Below, one piece after another: positions 52,160-63,891 of a DNA stretch of 64,000 nt (position 1 is the first letter of the stretch; the number at the start of each line of letters is the position of its first letter). The notes under the pieces were generated by a model, which saw only the letters and a list, made by a program, of their open reading frames with translations, was not told the DNA's origin and did no database searches. This stretch comes from Macrocystis pyrifera (Eukaryota; Sar; Phaeophyceae; Laminariales; Laminariaceae): the NCBI GenBank assembly GCA_031763025.1, contig JASSKH010000009.1, positions 9,841,922 through 9,905,921 of the forward strand. Direction: 5' to 3'. The position numbers were made by a program, and so were the translations under genes.

Positions 52160-53322
52160 TCAGAGAACGACCTCTGCCTGCATGTTTAGGTTCGCCAGCG
52201 CTTCCCGTAGCTCCCCCGGAAGGCCATCCAACAACTTCACGTCCGACTTCGGCCCCCCACTCCCAATCCCACCACCGCCATCACCACCGCTGCTGATGCC
52301 GCACCCATCGCCACCACCGCCACCACCACCGCCTTTCATCACTGCCGCACTCGAAGTAAGCGCGCGCGCGGCAAGCGTCAGCAATGGCGGAGGGCTTTCG
52401 CGCGCGCAAAACCTCCACATGTCTCCGAACTTGCGCGCCCCGTCTGACCCCCCAGTAACGTAGCACGCGCCTCCGTGGAAGAAAGCGCAGTGGAACGACC
52501 GCCCTGCTGGCGACGAACGCGCCTCGCCCCCCGCGCCGTCGCCAACGTCGCCGACGCCCCGGCTCGGCGGCTGCGGCTGGCCCTGGTTCGGCAGAGAAAC
52601 CCACGAGAGAGCTTCGCCGGTCGCGACCTTTGAGGCGGCGGTCGGCGTCAAACGTTGCCCTTGCTGTTGCTGCTGCTCCGGCTGCGGCGGAACATGCGGC
52701 GGGGGAGTTGCCGACGGCCGTACCGCGCGGTTGGTCAAGGAAGAAGCGGAGCCGCCCGCACCACCCCCACGGCGCGTACCCGTTGCGCTCGCGGCCACCA
52801 CGGCGGCGGGCGCTTGACGGGGAGGGGTAGGACGAACATAGCCGGGGGTAGGATCAAGGGTGGGGGCAGGAAGAGCGGCGGGGGGAAGAGGAGGTGGAGG
52901 AAGGGGAGGGCCGGAGGGAGAGGAAGAGTCGTCTGGGCGTCCTGCTCCTCCTCCTCCTCCTCCGCCACCCCAGAATCCTTGCAGCCGTCCCGTGGTCCAG
53001 CCCTGGCCCCAGGTCCTCCTCCTTCTCCCGCCGCTTCCACGGGATCTCCTCGAACCGCCGCTGGCGTTGCCGGCGCTGATACCGCTGTTACCACTGTTAC
53101 CGCTGCTACCACCGCTGTTACCGTTGTTAATGTTCCCGCTGTTACCGCTATTACCGGCCCTGTTACCGCCGTTATCAAGTCCTCCAGAATCCTGCCGCAA
53201 CAGGCGATGCCCCCGGCGTCGCCAGCGCTCCCGCCCATGCCTTCCTCGAGAGGGCCTGCTGTCCTCAGCCTGCGAGGCAGGAGGCTGCTGCTGCTGATGG
53301 TCCCGCTGTTGCTGTAGGTCCC

Positions 53323-53366
<44 letters not shown>

Positions 53367-55964
53367 CGCTGGTCCCGCTGTTGCTGTGGGTCCCGCTGCT
53401 GTAGGTGCTGCTGTGGGTTCCGCTGCTGCTGCTGCTGCTGCTGCTCCGCCAGCTCGGTGCCAGCCGCGGAAGACCTCTCCTCTCCACCCGCAGGCTTGTT
53501 CCTTGTCACCCCTGCCGCGGAAACCCGGCGCGTACCGTTCCCTCCAGACGTATCCGCCTCGACGAATCCAGTCAGCCCTCGGTACTCAATTGTGATGGTG
53601 GCGGCGGACGCTCTTGCGGACGCTGTTGCGGATGCTGCTGTCGCGGATGGTGAAGTGGACGCTGATGTTGCTGTCGTCGGCTCGTTAATAGCAGCCCATT
53701 CACGATGCGCGGTGGCGGGGTGGTGGTGGTCTGCCGAACCCGGGATAGACGCCTCGTCGGCCGCCACCATCGCCACAGAACAAACCTGTCGCGCTGCATC
53801 TCCATCACCATCATCACCGCCAATCGCAGCGGCGGCGGCGGCGGGGCCGGCGGAGACGGCGGAAGGAGCGGGCGGAGGAAGGCGGAGGGCGCAGAACGTA
53901 CTGTCCAGCTCCATGTCGCTTGTAAAGCCGCCCCAGATGTAAGCCTGTCGGCCGATCCGATCCCACGCGAGCCCGTGCGCGGCGCGGCAGCGCGGCGGCG
54001 CTCCGGTGGGCCTCACCCGCTCCCATTCCAGAGCCTTGGGGCCGGCGAAGTGCAGTCGGTATGCGTCGAGGTCCGGCCCCTCGGGCTCGTACGAGCCACC
54101 CCCGATAACGTACATGACATTGGCGTCGACGAAGACCTGGTGCTTGTACCTGGGGCTGGGGCGGTCTCCGGTGGTGGCGAGCGCTGCCCACGTGCCGGCC
54201 GCAAGGTCGAAAGCGTGGGTATCGTCGAAGTACTCGTGACCTGTGTTTGTGTCGTGTCGCGTCGCATCGTGTTTTTGTTGTTGGGAGGGGGGGGTGAAGG
54301 GGGAGGGGGGGGGGGGGAGAGGGCGAAGGGTGAGTATGTGAGTGTCTGGTGTGGGGAGCTGAATGCGTGGGGGGACGGGACGGGAGGATTGACTGTTCCA
54401 GGGGATGAAAGAGGGAGAGAATGACGAGTGACGAGCGGTGGCACCCAAAGGTATGTGGGATCTGGAAAATATTGAAGTTTGAGGATTCACGATTTCAGGT
54501 CAGGAAAAAAAGGACGACGCAACCATAGCTTACCGGTAAAGCTCCGACGTTCCGGCGTTCAACGTTGCGAACCGTAAAAAAAGATACGGGTAACCAACCG
54601 AGAGAAACTGCCAAACGACACAATAAAAAAAAAAAAAAAAAAAAAACACGGTCGTACCAGGTATACGGTGGGCAAGTGATCCAGACTCCAGACAGCAGAA
54701 TACCCGTCTGTCGTCGGTGGCACTGCTCCCGTATAAAAGAGCAAAGGCCAAAATCCCGCACAGCAGGATGAGGCACGAGTAAAGTACGTTCGTACACGGA
54801 AAAATAGGAGGAATCCTACATAGAGGTGCGCGGTGACTGCAAGTTGGCAACTTGACCCACTCAGTATAAAAATATGCCTGGTATATAGCACATAACTTGA
54901 TGTCCTGGCGACATGTAGATGAGAAGGGTATGATGTATGATACACTGCTGCTTGTACTGCAACCGGTGAACCGCTGACTTTGTTCGAACTTTGAGCAGTG
55001 AGTGACGAGAGCTGTCGGAGAAAAAGAGCTCCAAGTTTTATCACAGCGTGGTATGATACACAACGTACATTTTTCTGCAGTTGCGTAGTGCTTTTGTTAC
55101 CGCCGTGGTACAAAAATGCTCCTGCTGAACGTACCGGGTGTACATGTATGTGCATACAGCAACAGCAAGCAAAGCACATCAACCCGTGATGAGCACGCAC
55201 AGCAAGCAGCAGCAGCGGCAGCAGCAGCGGCAGCAGTAAAAATCGTTTGGTTTAGCGAGCAGCAGCGGAAGGAAGGAGAACTCACCAGTTGAACCTCCGA
55301 ACACCACCAGCCTGTTGCGCGCCGCATCATGCACCATAGCGTGCCCGATTCGTCGACACGCGCTGGCTCCAGCAGCAGCAGCAGCAGCAGAACCATTGCC
55401 TTCGCTACCACTACCGCCACCGCCAACAACATCGTCCACAGCACCCCCATCATAGAGAAGGCGCCAGCTGCACCGGCGGACGTCGAACTCGAGCAGATCC
55501 GCTCGCAAGTCGTAAGGGTCGTCTCCAGCTCCGCCAGATAGGAACAGCCGGTCCTCCTCCTCGCTCGCGCACATCGCGGCGCAGGTGCGCTCCGCAGGGA
55601 GCACCACCACCCCCGCATTCGCACCCGCCGCAGGGGGCAGCCCCACCACGGACCAGCGCTGCCGCGCGAGGTCATAGACGTTGAGGTCACCGAGGCAGAC
55701 CGGCATCGCTTCGGCAAGGTCTTCGTCTTCGGCGGGGGAGGAAGAGACCGCCTCCGACCCGGCAAGCTCCGAACCGCGCTTCACGGCAGGATGGCCGCAT
55801 CCTCCGAAGATATAGAGGGATTCATTCGCGACCACGGCGGAGTGACCGCTCCGAGCGGTCGGACAGATGCCGCTGCTCTTGACGAGGCTCCAGTGTTTGG
55901 CCGGCGGGGCTTGCTCGGCGGCGGTGGCGGGGATCAGGCCGGTTCCCGCCGAAGCAGTCTGCAT
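52160..55964 (-). CDS. Kelch-repeat protein, KLHDC10-like (two exons)
   Basis: Exon 1 55,964-55,286 (donor GTGAGT), exon 2 54,240-52,160 (acceptor AACACAG); the Gly codon is split and gives VVFGGSTGHEYFDDTHAF. About 919 residues. Kelch blades: SGHSAVVANESLYIFGG (~38-55), DRLFLSGG (~138-145), RNRLVVFGGSTG (~216-227), YKHQVFVDANVMYVIGGG (~258-275), GRQAYIWGG (~322-331), and after a large insertion GRSFHCAFFHGGACYVTGG (~806-824). The order RYKHQ / RCRAAHG / FHCAFF resembles KLHDC10, a propeller used as an E3-ligase substrate receptor in animals; that role is inference here. Residues ~350-800 are low complexity: poly-Gln, Asn/Gly/Ser, Arg, Pro. Start chosen at the first in-frame ATG; an upstream exon is possible because ATGCAG could also be an acceptor. 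Confidence 0.85.
53270..53460 (-). repeat. CAG-rich triplet run encoding poly-Gln in the kelch gene
   Basis: CTG triplets on the plus strand (CAG on the coding strand) encode runs of up to 13 Gln, alternating with RDPQQQRD units. Confidence 0.9.
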
Positions 55965-58420
55965 TATTTGGTGTGCGCACTACCCCAACTCGCACGCACA
56001 CTTCAAAGACTTCGAGGGAGACTAGGACCCACAGAAGGGCATCGATGGATCCGCCCTGTGCCTTCCCTCGCAAGAGCTGAGCACACAGCGGCCGAAGCAC
56101 TGGGGCGCGCGCACGGCGAGCGAGCTGGACGTCCTCCCCCGCCTTGCCAAGGCCTCTTCTTGTCTCCCCCCAAACAGGTGCCCAAGTAACGTAGAGGACA
56201 GCAGTAGTGTGCGTCGACCCTCCTCGGTAGGTAGGTCTGTCGTATAATAGTGTTTCTGCCTGGTCCTTCCTTCTCCAAAATAAGTGCCACTGGTCGCTGG
56301 GTGGCAACTGAACAAAGAAAAAAACAGTCTACCAGTGCCTGCAGGTCACACCACCCACACACAAATACACGGATAACCAGAAGCAGCAGGAGAGAAATGG
56401 TTTTTTCTCGCAGAGAAAATATTGCTGCTCACCAAGCAAGGCTCGACCAAGAAAAATCTACAAAAATCTAAGATTTTTTTCAAAGATTTTCTCGTTCACG
56501 TCCACGTCCGCACCACGTGGTACTACTCATACGTGATGCAAAACGCAGCAGGAATCTCCACTTCAAGTCAAAACGCAGCAAGCTCGGGGAGCTCGATATA
56601 GCAGCCAGCCCTCGGAATGACGAAAAAAGAAGAGCAACACCGCACAGCAACAGCCGCAACCTCTTCTTACGTGCCAGCCCAGTCAGCAGTCAGCAACCAA
56701 AATCCGAGATGACGCAAGCAGAGAAATCAGGGCAAAAAGAGTAAATCGGCGGGCGGCGGATGATCGAGGCAGCAGAATTCGAATTTTAACATGCCATGTT
56801 TCAGTTGCAGTCGCGATCGTCTGTCGGATTTTTTTCAGAACAGAAACAAGGAAAGAAGGTGCTCGTCGTACGTAAAAATTGTTTCGTATTTCAAATTTCA
56901 ATGTTGATTATAAGTTTCTTTGGAGATATTCTGCTCTATGTCCGTACATTAAAGAAACGTATTAATTTAATAATTATATTGAAAAAGTATTTATATTTAC
57001 GGACATAGTGTTCTTCTACAGCTCGAAATTCCGGTGCATGTTCGGCAAGACCGCGCAAGCAAGTCGCACGATCTGCGATATCAAGTGATTTTGATTGACG
57101 TTGAGCTTTTTGTTTGGCACGCCTACACTCGCAACGTACCAGGAGGTAGAGGAAGGGAGTGTCGACGGACATGTGGTTGTTGTGGTGTGTCGTTGTACTA
57201 CGTGAAGCGTGCGCCGGACAGGAGCAGCAGCAGTGTGCACCAGCGACGATAATCATGTACACGTACTGCTGCACCAGTACTGGTACATAGTTCATGCATG
57301 CATGACAATATACCGGGAGACGGGTATGGGGAAAAAGGAAGACTGAAATTTATTTACAGAAAAAACGAAAGAAATTCAATCTCTTGAAGCGATGGGTATC
57401 ATCGCACACATACAACAACAATGAATCTGTATCCACGCTTGCTTGCGAAATAGACAATGCAAACAGCAAAAAGACGAGCAGGGGGGGGGGAATTATTTAT
57501 TTTCTGATTTCGGGGAGACGAAATGAACCGGCTTGTACCAGCGGAGAACAAGACAGATATAACCTTGCTTGGGTCTATTGATAACATATCTTGACAGGCT
57601 AGACCCAAAGCATATACCAGGTATACATTTCTCTCCGTCCCCTTTTTTTTATCTGCTAAAATTGCAAGTGCCTTAACCCTGTGTGTGCTATTTGCTGTAC
57701 GTCGATCGCAGTACACTATGGACATACTTACGAGACACGTACATGAACATAGATAGCAAGGAAAGAGTTAATAATGTACAGCAGTATGTGGCATCGGGCT
57801 ATCTGCTACTAGTATCTGTCTGTCTGTCTGTCAATCACACGTGCTGCAGACAAGAGGGTTCGCCAAAACAACAACACTGATTGGTAGGCATCATGGCATC
57901 ATGAAATCAGTACTATTGCCGTTCGATGAGTGAGAGCATACCGGTATTTTGAACTTGCGCGCATACAACATAGTGCCGAGTACTACTATATCCCTACGTA
58001 TAACCGTAGATACCGACGGTTACGAGTACAGTACAGCAGTACATCATACCATACCTGGCACTACAGCAGTACCTTGCGGACATTCAATTCGCGGCACACC
58101 TCCTTCTGGGGTAGCCGCGCTCGACCGGCAACGAGGAGGCCTTTTTATGCGAATGTACGTACAGCGGAAAGTAGTACGTGCGCCACCCACCCTGTAATGC
58201 GCACCAAATTCCCACCGGAAGACAACACGCCGCCGTTTCCGCGACCGCGGCGTCGGCGGCGGCGTTTGCGAGCGCCACCGAGGTGGGTGTCCTGATATCC
58301 CCGCATACAAGCTCGAGTGACGTCACCCCGACCTCTCGATCGAGCTAGCACACCGCTGCTAGTTGGTTAAACGCCACCGACGCATCAGCCAGCCAGAGCA
58401 GACCCTACCGAGAAGTCGAT
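55965..58420. other. Upstream of kelch gene; no supportable gene
   Basis: Contains (CAG)n fragments downstream at 55,198-55,240 in the kelch intron, the AT-rich inverted-repeat element at 56.94 kb, and TACCAGGTA at 57,616. A minus-strand frame from 58,326 (MTSLELVCGDIRTPTSVALA) has plausible composition but no homology I know. Confidence 0.45.
56936..57008. mobile_element. 73-bp AT-rich inverted-repeat element
   Basis: CTATGTCCGTA at the left and TACGGACATAG at the right with an A/T core. No coding capacity; the only copy seen here. Confidence 0.5.
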
Positions 58421-58430
58421 CCTCCTGTCT

Positions 58431-59045
58431 TTGGCCCACAACGTTCGACAGATCACACGAATACCTGGTATGGTAGATGATGTCGCGGCGTATCTTCACA
58501 TAGGTATGTACAGGAAGGAAGTGACCCCCCCCAGTGGCGCCCCTGAGAATGAATGGGTGTGCCCCCCCAGGTGCTCTTCACGTTGGCATCACATCACGAA
58601 TGAACTATCTCTCGCAGCTCTCTACTACGACATCGGGTCCCGGGAACGAAGGCCAAACACAACAACGCTTCGCGCGCCCCCAATATATTATCCTCACCGA
58701 CCGACGTCGGGATATTGGAAGTGGCAACACAGCTTTTCTGGGGGAGAACTACTGTCTGTCGACGATCCTGACCGTTTTCCCGCCAGAGTTTTTTTGTTGG
58801 CGCTTTCTGGTTTGTTTGTGGAATATTCCATCCCCACCGCTTTCGGTAGATTGGTATCGGCTGGCTTGCATCGGCATGATGTGGAAGCGGGTCGCGTACA
58901 TCGCATGGGCTTCGGTACGCGACGGTGGCGGCCGAGGCTGGAGAAGGCTAACCACAAGGTTGCAGCAATGTGGGGGCGCTGTACTGTACCCGGGAGGGTC
59001 GAACGCGTGGGAGGTGAGGGCACGCGCGTGCTACAGCGAGTTTGA
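58431..59045 (+). CDS. Unassigned 204-residue open frame (weak)
   Basis: Starts MAHNVRQITRIPGMVDDV and includes GRLVSAGLHRHDVEAGRV. A second frame of 174 residues overlaps it, and I see no conserved motif in either. CCCCCCCAG at 58,565-58,572 and CTCTCGCAG at 58,609-58,617 could be acceptors of a spliced gene. Listed only because a long open stretch here is unusual. Confidence 0.15.
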   Translation: MAHNVRQITRIPGMVDDVAAYLHIGMYRKEVTPPSGAPENEWVCPPRCSSRWHHITNELSLAALYYDIGSRERRPNTTTLRAPPIYYPHRPTSGYWKWQHSFSGGELLSVDDPDRFPARVFLLALSGLFVEYSIPTAFGRLVSAGLHRHDVEAGRVHRMGFGTRRWRPRLEKANHKVAAMWGRCTVPGRVERVGGEGTRVLQRV

Positions 59046-59059
59046 GATATTTACGTAGT

Positions 59060-61450
59060 TCACTATCTCCGACTGCTCCTACGTGATGAACACGTCGGGG
59101 TTGGTTATATATAGCCCTGCTGTTGGAAAAATATAGCACTATCCGCCGGTCTACTGAGTCACGGAACTATCAGGACGGTGACTGTGCTTGCTGTGAAGCG
59201 GACACCTGCATGCCGGCGTTCAACGTCGTTTGGCAGCCAAGTGCTGTGCGCGGTTGTTCATAGCCTCTGGTAACGGTAGCCCAGACTGCATGGCAGTCTA
59301 TGGATGGATGTTTCAGGTCATGTATTATTGACCTCCCACATGGTAGGCGCAGAGAAGAAGTGAGCCTCGCGCGTCACTACTTATAACCTCAGAAATTAAG
59401 AGTCGCATAATCCGCAATAAGCAATGGTACCAACCGGTACGTAACTGTCATCTAAGTAGGCCAAGCGAACACCCTCCCTGGCTCTTTACATAACAGTGAT
59501 GAACCAAAATAACCAGAACGTAACTCCCTGGCCTACATCAACGACAGTAATGGCAAGAGAAAACTCATCCCGACGCAAGCAAAACAACTCTCCCTCAATC
59601 CCCCACAAAACTATTGCAATCACGGAAAAGCTTACAACACAGTAGTAGTCGCGCCTAAAAAATAAAAACTAAGCCGAAGAGTATCATGCCAAAGATCGCG
59701 AAGTTCCCCGGACAAAAACCTTAACCTTCCTTTGTCCTTTACTACCACCGCCATAGATACGCAGATCGTAACGGTAAACGCGAAATAGCATACATTCTTC
59801 TGGACACAGAATTTATCTGGCACTAAAATCACCCGAAATAATAGTCGCCTATGATACATCATAAAACCGAAACTATTCCCTTTTTGGCTTTTGTATACTA
59901 TTGCGGGGGACCATAGTAAATAGCACCTACGGTACACACAAAAACCTGTATATTTCCCTATTTTTACTAACAAAATTTGGTCCGTTTTACTATGGTCCCC
60001 CGTAATGGCTCCTAATGACCGAATAAAAAAAAAAAAAATGCTGCAGAGTCCAACACGAACAACCTAAGCCCTCCCAGCTATTACCAATAAAGCTATTACA
60101 TTCGATCTTCCTCAGAACGTCAAATATTCCATTTTCTCCTTTGCGAACTAATCCAAGTTCGCACAACAGTACTGGTGGTGGAATAACCAATCATGAAATT
60201 AATATACAAACCCCCCTTATGCTGCAACCATTATAAACAGTCGCAAACAAAAGGTTCAAGCATAAATCAATAAAATCAGTAGCCACTACCGATGCCACCT
60301 ATCAGCAATACATCTCTCAAGGTGCACCCACGTACCCTTACTTCGCCTATCCGTTAAATTATGTATGTATCAGTTCCACCAGTCCCCTGCTGGTCCTGTC
60401 TACGCCGGAAAAACACCAGGTATACTCGTATGTTTTTCGGATTTACAAAGACTGCTTGATTTGAACATGAAACTACATTTCAAAACTACCAGGCGAATGT
60501 ATGATTCTATCGGATGGATGCCGGACCGAGGGGGGGGGGCACACCGGACGATCCCTCGCTCCCCGCTTGTTCTTCTTGCTCTGCTTGCTACAACGGTGTG
60601 CAGTATGGGGCTGGTGGCGATGGCCTGCTTTTCGTTGCGAACGTGACTGAAGGGCTTCGCTCCGTGGAGGGGAGTTCGAGAGGGAAGCGGGTGGAAACAT
60701 TCGCGTGCTTGGACGATACATATCACCCTCGGTCTCAAGGGGGCCACGGAAAACGTTGTGATAGCTGTGCGGATACCCTCCCCTCGGTGCGAGAGCCACT
60801 GTAGACGGCAGAGACACCGGCATCGGCCAAATCCTTGCCAACCCCGCCAAGACCGTGGCGCTGTACCTACCCCCTCAAGGATATATATATACTGTACATA
60901 TATGCGTTCCCGACCGCGGAGAATGTATCGCCCCTCTGGCAAGAGCTCACAAACTGGATAGATCACGATCTACAGTAGATCGTCGAGATCCTGTATTCGA
61001 CATGAGACAGATAAGTCGTACAAGACCGATATCATACGTACAGACTCCACCCGGCAAAATCTGCGCTCAAGAGCCGTGTCATACAGGTCCCAACCGGGAA
61101 AACATAATCCTACCCCGCCAGGATTAAAAAAAAAAATGAGCTCCTACCACGCGAGCTAGAGTAGTGCTCCGATCGAGCTTGCATCAAAAACCTCGACGAT
61201 CGTGTCCGGACGGTCTTTGAAGGGTGAAAGCCTTCAGCGTTTGTGCGAAAGGTGCGCGTACAAAGAGATGTGCTTGAAAAACGACGAAAAAAAAACACGA
61301 ACATACGTATACACTTACTGTAGATCGTATAGCTCGTATACTATATATCAGGGATATACCCTGGCCCCGAAGATCTACGGTAGATGATGAAGTGAGGATC
61401 TGATCCGATCTGATCTGTTTGATGGATGCAAGGGTTGACCTTCGCGTCGG
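59060..61450. other. No supportable gene
   Basis: Holds MITE C copy 24 and a GATC-rich stretch at 60,955-61,110 reminiscent of repeat G. The frame at 60,514-60,804 (+) contains CSSCSACYNGVQYG but no family I can name. Confidence 0.45.
59897..60006 (+). repeat. MITE C copy 24
   Basis: CTATTGCGGGGGACCATAG to GGTCCCCCGTAAT. Confidence 0.87.
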
Positions 61451-61454
61451 GGAA

Positions 61455-61455
<1 letters not shown>

Positions 61456-61502
<47 letters not shown>

Positions 61503-62368
61503 CGTACTCATTTGTTGCTTGCCTTAGTCATTCGACCATTGACCACGCATCCCTTTCGAGACGGAGCACCGTTCCTACTCCTACAGCAGTAGTAGAGACA
61601 CCTCCAACAAATGGGCGCTCATTACGTTGTTTCCATGTATTACATAGAAACTTTTTGCTAATCTTATCCCCTTCCTGTTTGGCCTACTGTGGCCACCATC
61701 TATCTCCTAGGATAGCGATCGTTTTCTCGCTGCTATATTCATTGTATCAAACTCCTCCATGTCACATTCGTCTATTTTCCTCATCTCCTCTTCTAACACA
61801 TCCCGTTCCTCCTTGTATATTTCACATTTTCCTACTATGTGAGTTCTACTCTCTATTGCTTTGCCACACGGGCACATCTGTGCGTCTACTTCCTCCTCCT
61901 CCCGGCTACTGGTGTACCTCTTTCTTCTTTCTGGCAGGTCCAGGTCCCCTACACGAAAGCGCAGTTTCAGCGTTTTCGCGAAGTCCATTGGGCCCTGCAA
62001 ATACGTTTTCATTCCTATTCCTTCCCTCAATCCCCCGTATATATCTAAGTGTTTTTCCGATTCCACCTTGTTTCTTAGCGCTAGCCTTTCCCTTCTTTCT
62101 ATCCTTTCTTCTACTTCTGCCTTGTACCTCCCAAACTTCCCGGCGGACATAATCTCTTCTTGGTTTCCCCCTAGATCTTTCCATACTTTCTCAACTACGC
62201 CATCCCACCTTATTCCAGCTCGCCCTTGTGTTACTTTCTCCCATATAGCTCTATCAACTATGGCTGGCAACCTCTTTTTTGGCATGTTCCTTACTGTATA
62301 TTGCCAGTTCAACTTTCTTATGTCTCTATTTGTCTTGAGTGGGTGCATTCCCAGTTCTGCTCTTAATA
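61456..62368 (-). mobile_element. LINE (non-LTR retrotransposon) 3' part with poly(C) tail
   Basis: On the minus strand it starts TTAAGAGCAGAACTGGGAATG, carries the ORF C-terminal region, then a 3' UTR (GCGCCCATTTGTTGGAGG, 'CTCGAAAGGGATGCGTGG', CAACAAATGAGTACG) and about 47 C. No reverse transcriptase catalytic region, so it is 5'-truncated. Confidence 0.85.
61707..62365 (-). CDS. LINE ORF C-terminal fragment with Cys/His motif
   Basis: Open frame of about 220 codons: RAELGMHPLKTNRDIRKL, then WQYTVRNMPKKRLPAIVD, LKLRFRVGDLDLPERRKRY and CPCGKAIESRTHIVGKCEIY. The pattern C-x-C...ES..H....C..Y after a basic region is the usual end of non-LTR ORF2 proteins, downstream of the reverse transcriptase. 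The upstream part of the frame (62,369-62,498) is B-element and poly(G) sequence and is not part of the protein. The fragment cannot be active alone. Confidence 0.75.
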
Positions 62369-62520
62369 GGGGGGGGGGGGGGGGGGTGAACCTCATGTCG
62401 CCCATGGCCGTAGTTGCATGACCGTAGACCCTCGCATCCCTGTCGGGGACGAAGCACGTCGGGTTTACACCCTCCAGGCAGACGTTTCTTGCTTGCACAA
62501 AGCGCGAAGCGAAACATGAA
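62369..62520 (-). mobile_element. B element, near full length, joined to the LINE by a C tract
   Basis: Minus strand: GCTTCGCGCTTTGTGCAAGC, 'GTCTGCCTGGAGGGTGTAAA', CCCGACGTGCTTCGTCCCC, 'GGATGCGAGGGTCTACGGTC', GGGCGACATGAGGTTCACC, then ~18 C running into the LINE start. Confidence 0.78.
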
Positions 62521-62529
62521 GCGTTTCAC

Positions 62530-63290
62530 TACTCGCGTTGAGGACTGCACCCTACTAAGAACCACTAGTGAGGCGGACTTTTTTGTATTGGGTGACAGCG
62601 GCGAGTTGCTTTATTTTTTTCTGGTTTGGCCACTTCCAAGGGGGTGACAGTGGTGGGTGTCCCGATCAGCCCCGACGTCCACGCGCAAACAAACGCGGAG
62701 CAGTGGCAGTGGTGACGGATGGAAGGCGCCGATATGACATGCTACGTCGCCTGGCAGGAGACCCCGCTACCTCGAGCCGGGTCACGGACACGGCCACGTA
62801 TCATACGTCTCTCGAAAAATCCGGCAGGGGGCCGGCAATGGGGCGCAGCGGGGTGGGCGAACGAACACATGTTGTCGAGCTACCGGGAGCGGCGAAGGCG
62901 CGAGCAAGCGCTTCTTCGAAAAGGAGTGTCCGGGCGATCGCCTGGCGATATGGCCTTGCCAGCGGGCCCAGCCGCGACGACTGGGTACGAGGGCAAGAGA
63001 GGGCTCTCGGGTTACCGTTGGCGGAAGCGAGAAGGAGTGTCCGCCATAAATTGCGTCGCAGTGTTTCGGGATTTCACCGGAGGTTCCGGCGGGCCTCTCA
63101 GGCCCTTTAGGGGACCGAGCGAGGAGGATGCTTCGTACCTGAATCAGAAAATTTTACCGTACACCGCCCTGAGCGATTATTAAAAACCGCTTGGTCTTCA
63201 TATTGCGGTCTAAACGCTCCTTATGTTTCCAACCAGAGTGGTAACACGCAAGACAACACACACCCGGAGACGAGTTTCCGAACAGGTTTT
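62530..63290. other. GC-rich unassigned sequence
   Basis: Two overlapping plus-strand frames (62,568-63,110 and 62,719-63,183) are both long, with no motif, so neither is called. The composition differs from the flanking repeats and could be exon-like. Confidence 0.35.
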
Positions 63291-63297
63291 CTCCTCA

Positions 63298-63391
63298 AAC
63301 CTTTTAGGACTGCAGCCCCGTTTTGGGGTGTAAACCACTCAAAACCCAAGTATTTTGTCCCCCAAAACAGGACTGCAGTCCTAAAAGCGTT
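63298..63391. repeat. Palindromic repeat H, cleanest copy
   Basis: AACCTTTTAGGACTGCAG, 'CCCCGTTTTGGGG' on the left; CCCCCAAAACAGGACTGCAG, 'TCCTAAAAGCGTT' on the right: arms of ~38 bp around a short A/T loop. Confidence 0.8.
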
Positions 63392-63659
63392 GGCAAGGAA
63401 ACCACACGCAACCAGAATGATGGTGGCTTCGGAAATATCTCGTCGGGACCTTCTTTCCATAGACGTGTATCGCTGAGCGTTTACATTCTCCCCGTTTGTC
63501 GAGAAAAATCAGTTTTGCATTGATTCAGACGGGGGTGTGTTACCTTATCACCCGTTTGATAGGGTAGCCGGCTCGAAAGAAGTCTGGGGGATATTCATTT
63601 CACACGGGAGCAGTTCCGAGGGAAGAGATGGCCGACATCGTCCCCGAATATTTCCTCAA

Positions 63660-63712
63660 GTGGGATTCTTGGAGGAAAGGGAAGCAACAAATGAGTACGC
63701 CCCCACCCCCCA
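63660..63712 (+). mobile_element. LINE tail end fragment
   Basis: GGGAAGCAACAAATGAGTACG followed by CCCCCACCCCCCACCCC; only the last ~25 bases of the tail are clear. Confidence 0.6.
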
Positions 63713-63891
63713 CCCCAAGGCCTCCGGAGGTTTTCGAATGGGCGACATGTTTGCAGCGCATGCGGTGCCATCCCTGGCAACCCCTGGGAGGCGCAACATC
63801 AACCAATCACCTGTAGCTGAAAAAAAAAGTAGTTGCCCATGGTAGTCACGCCGCGTAAGCCGTTGCTTGCTCTTGGACCCGTTTCGCCGAG

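Noticed and set aside
52281-54444. Plus- and minus-strand alternative frames across the kelch gene
   Set aside because: They lack kelch motifs and are shadows of the GC-rich coding strand; only one frame joins in phase across the intron.
60514-60804. Cys-rich plus-strand frame (CSSCSACYNG)
   Set aside because: Plausible composition but no family match, splice partner or start evidence.
62568-63183. Two overlapping plus-strand frames of 180 and 154 residues
   Set aside because: Both open in a GC-rich stretch, neither has a recognisable domain or splice context, so neither can be preferred.
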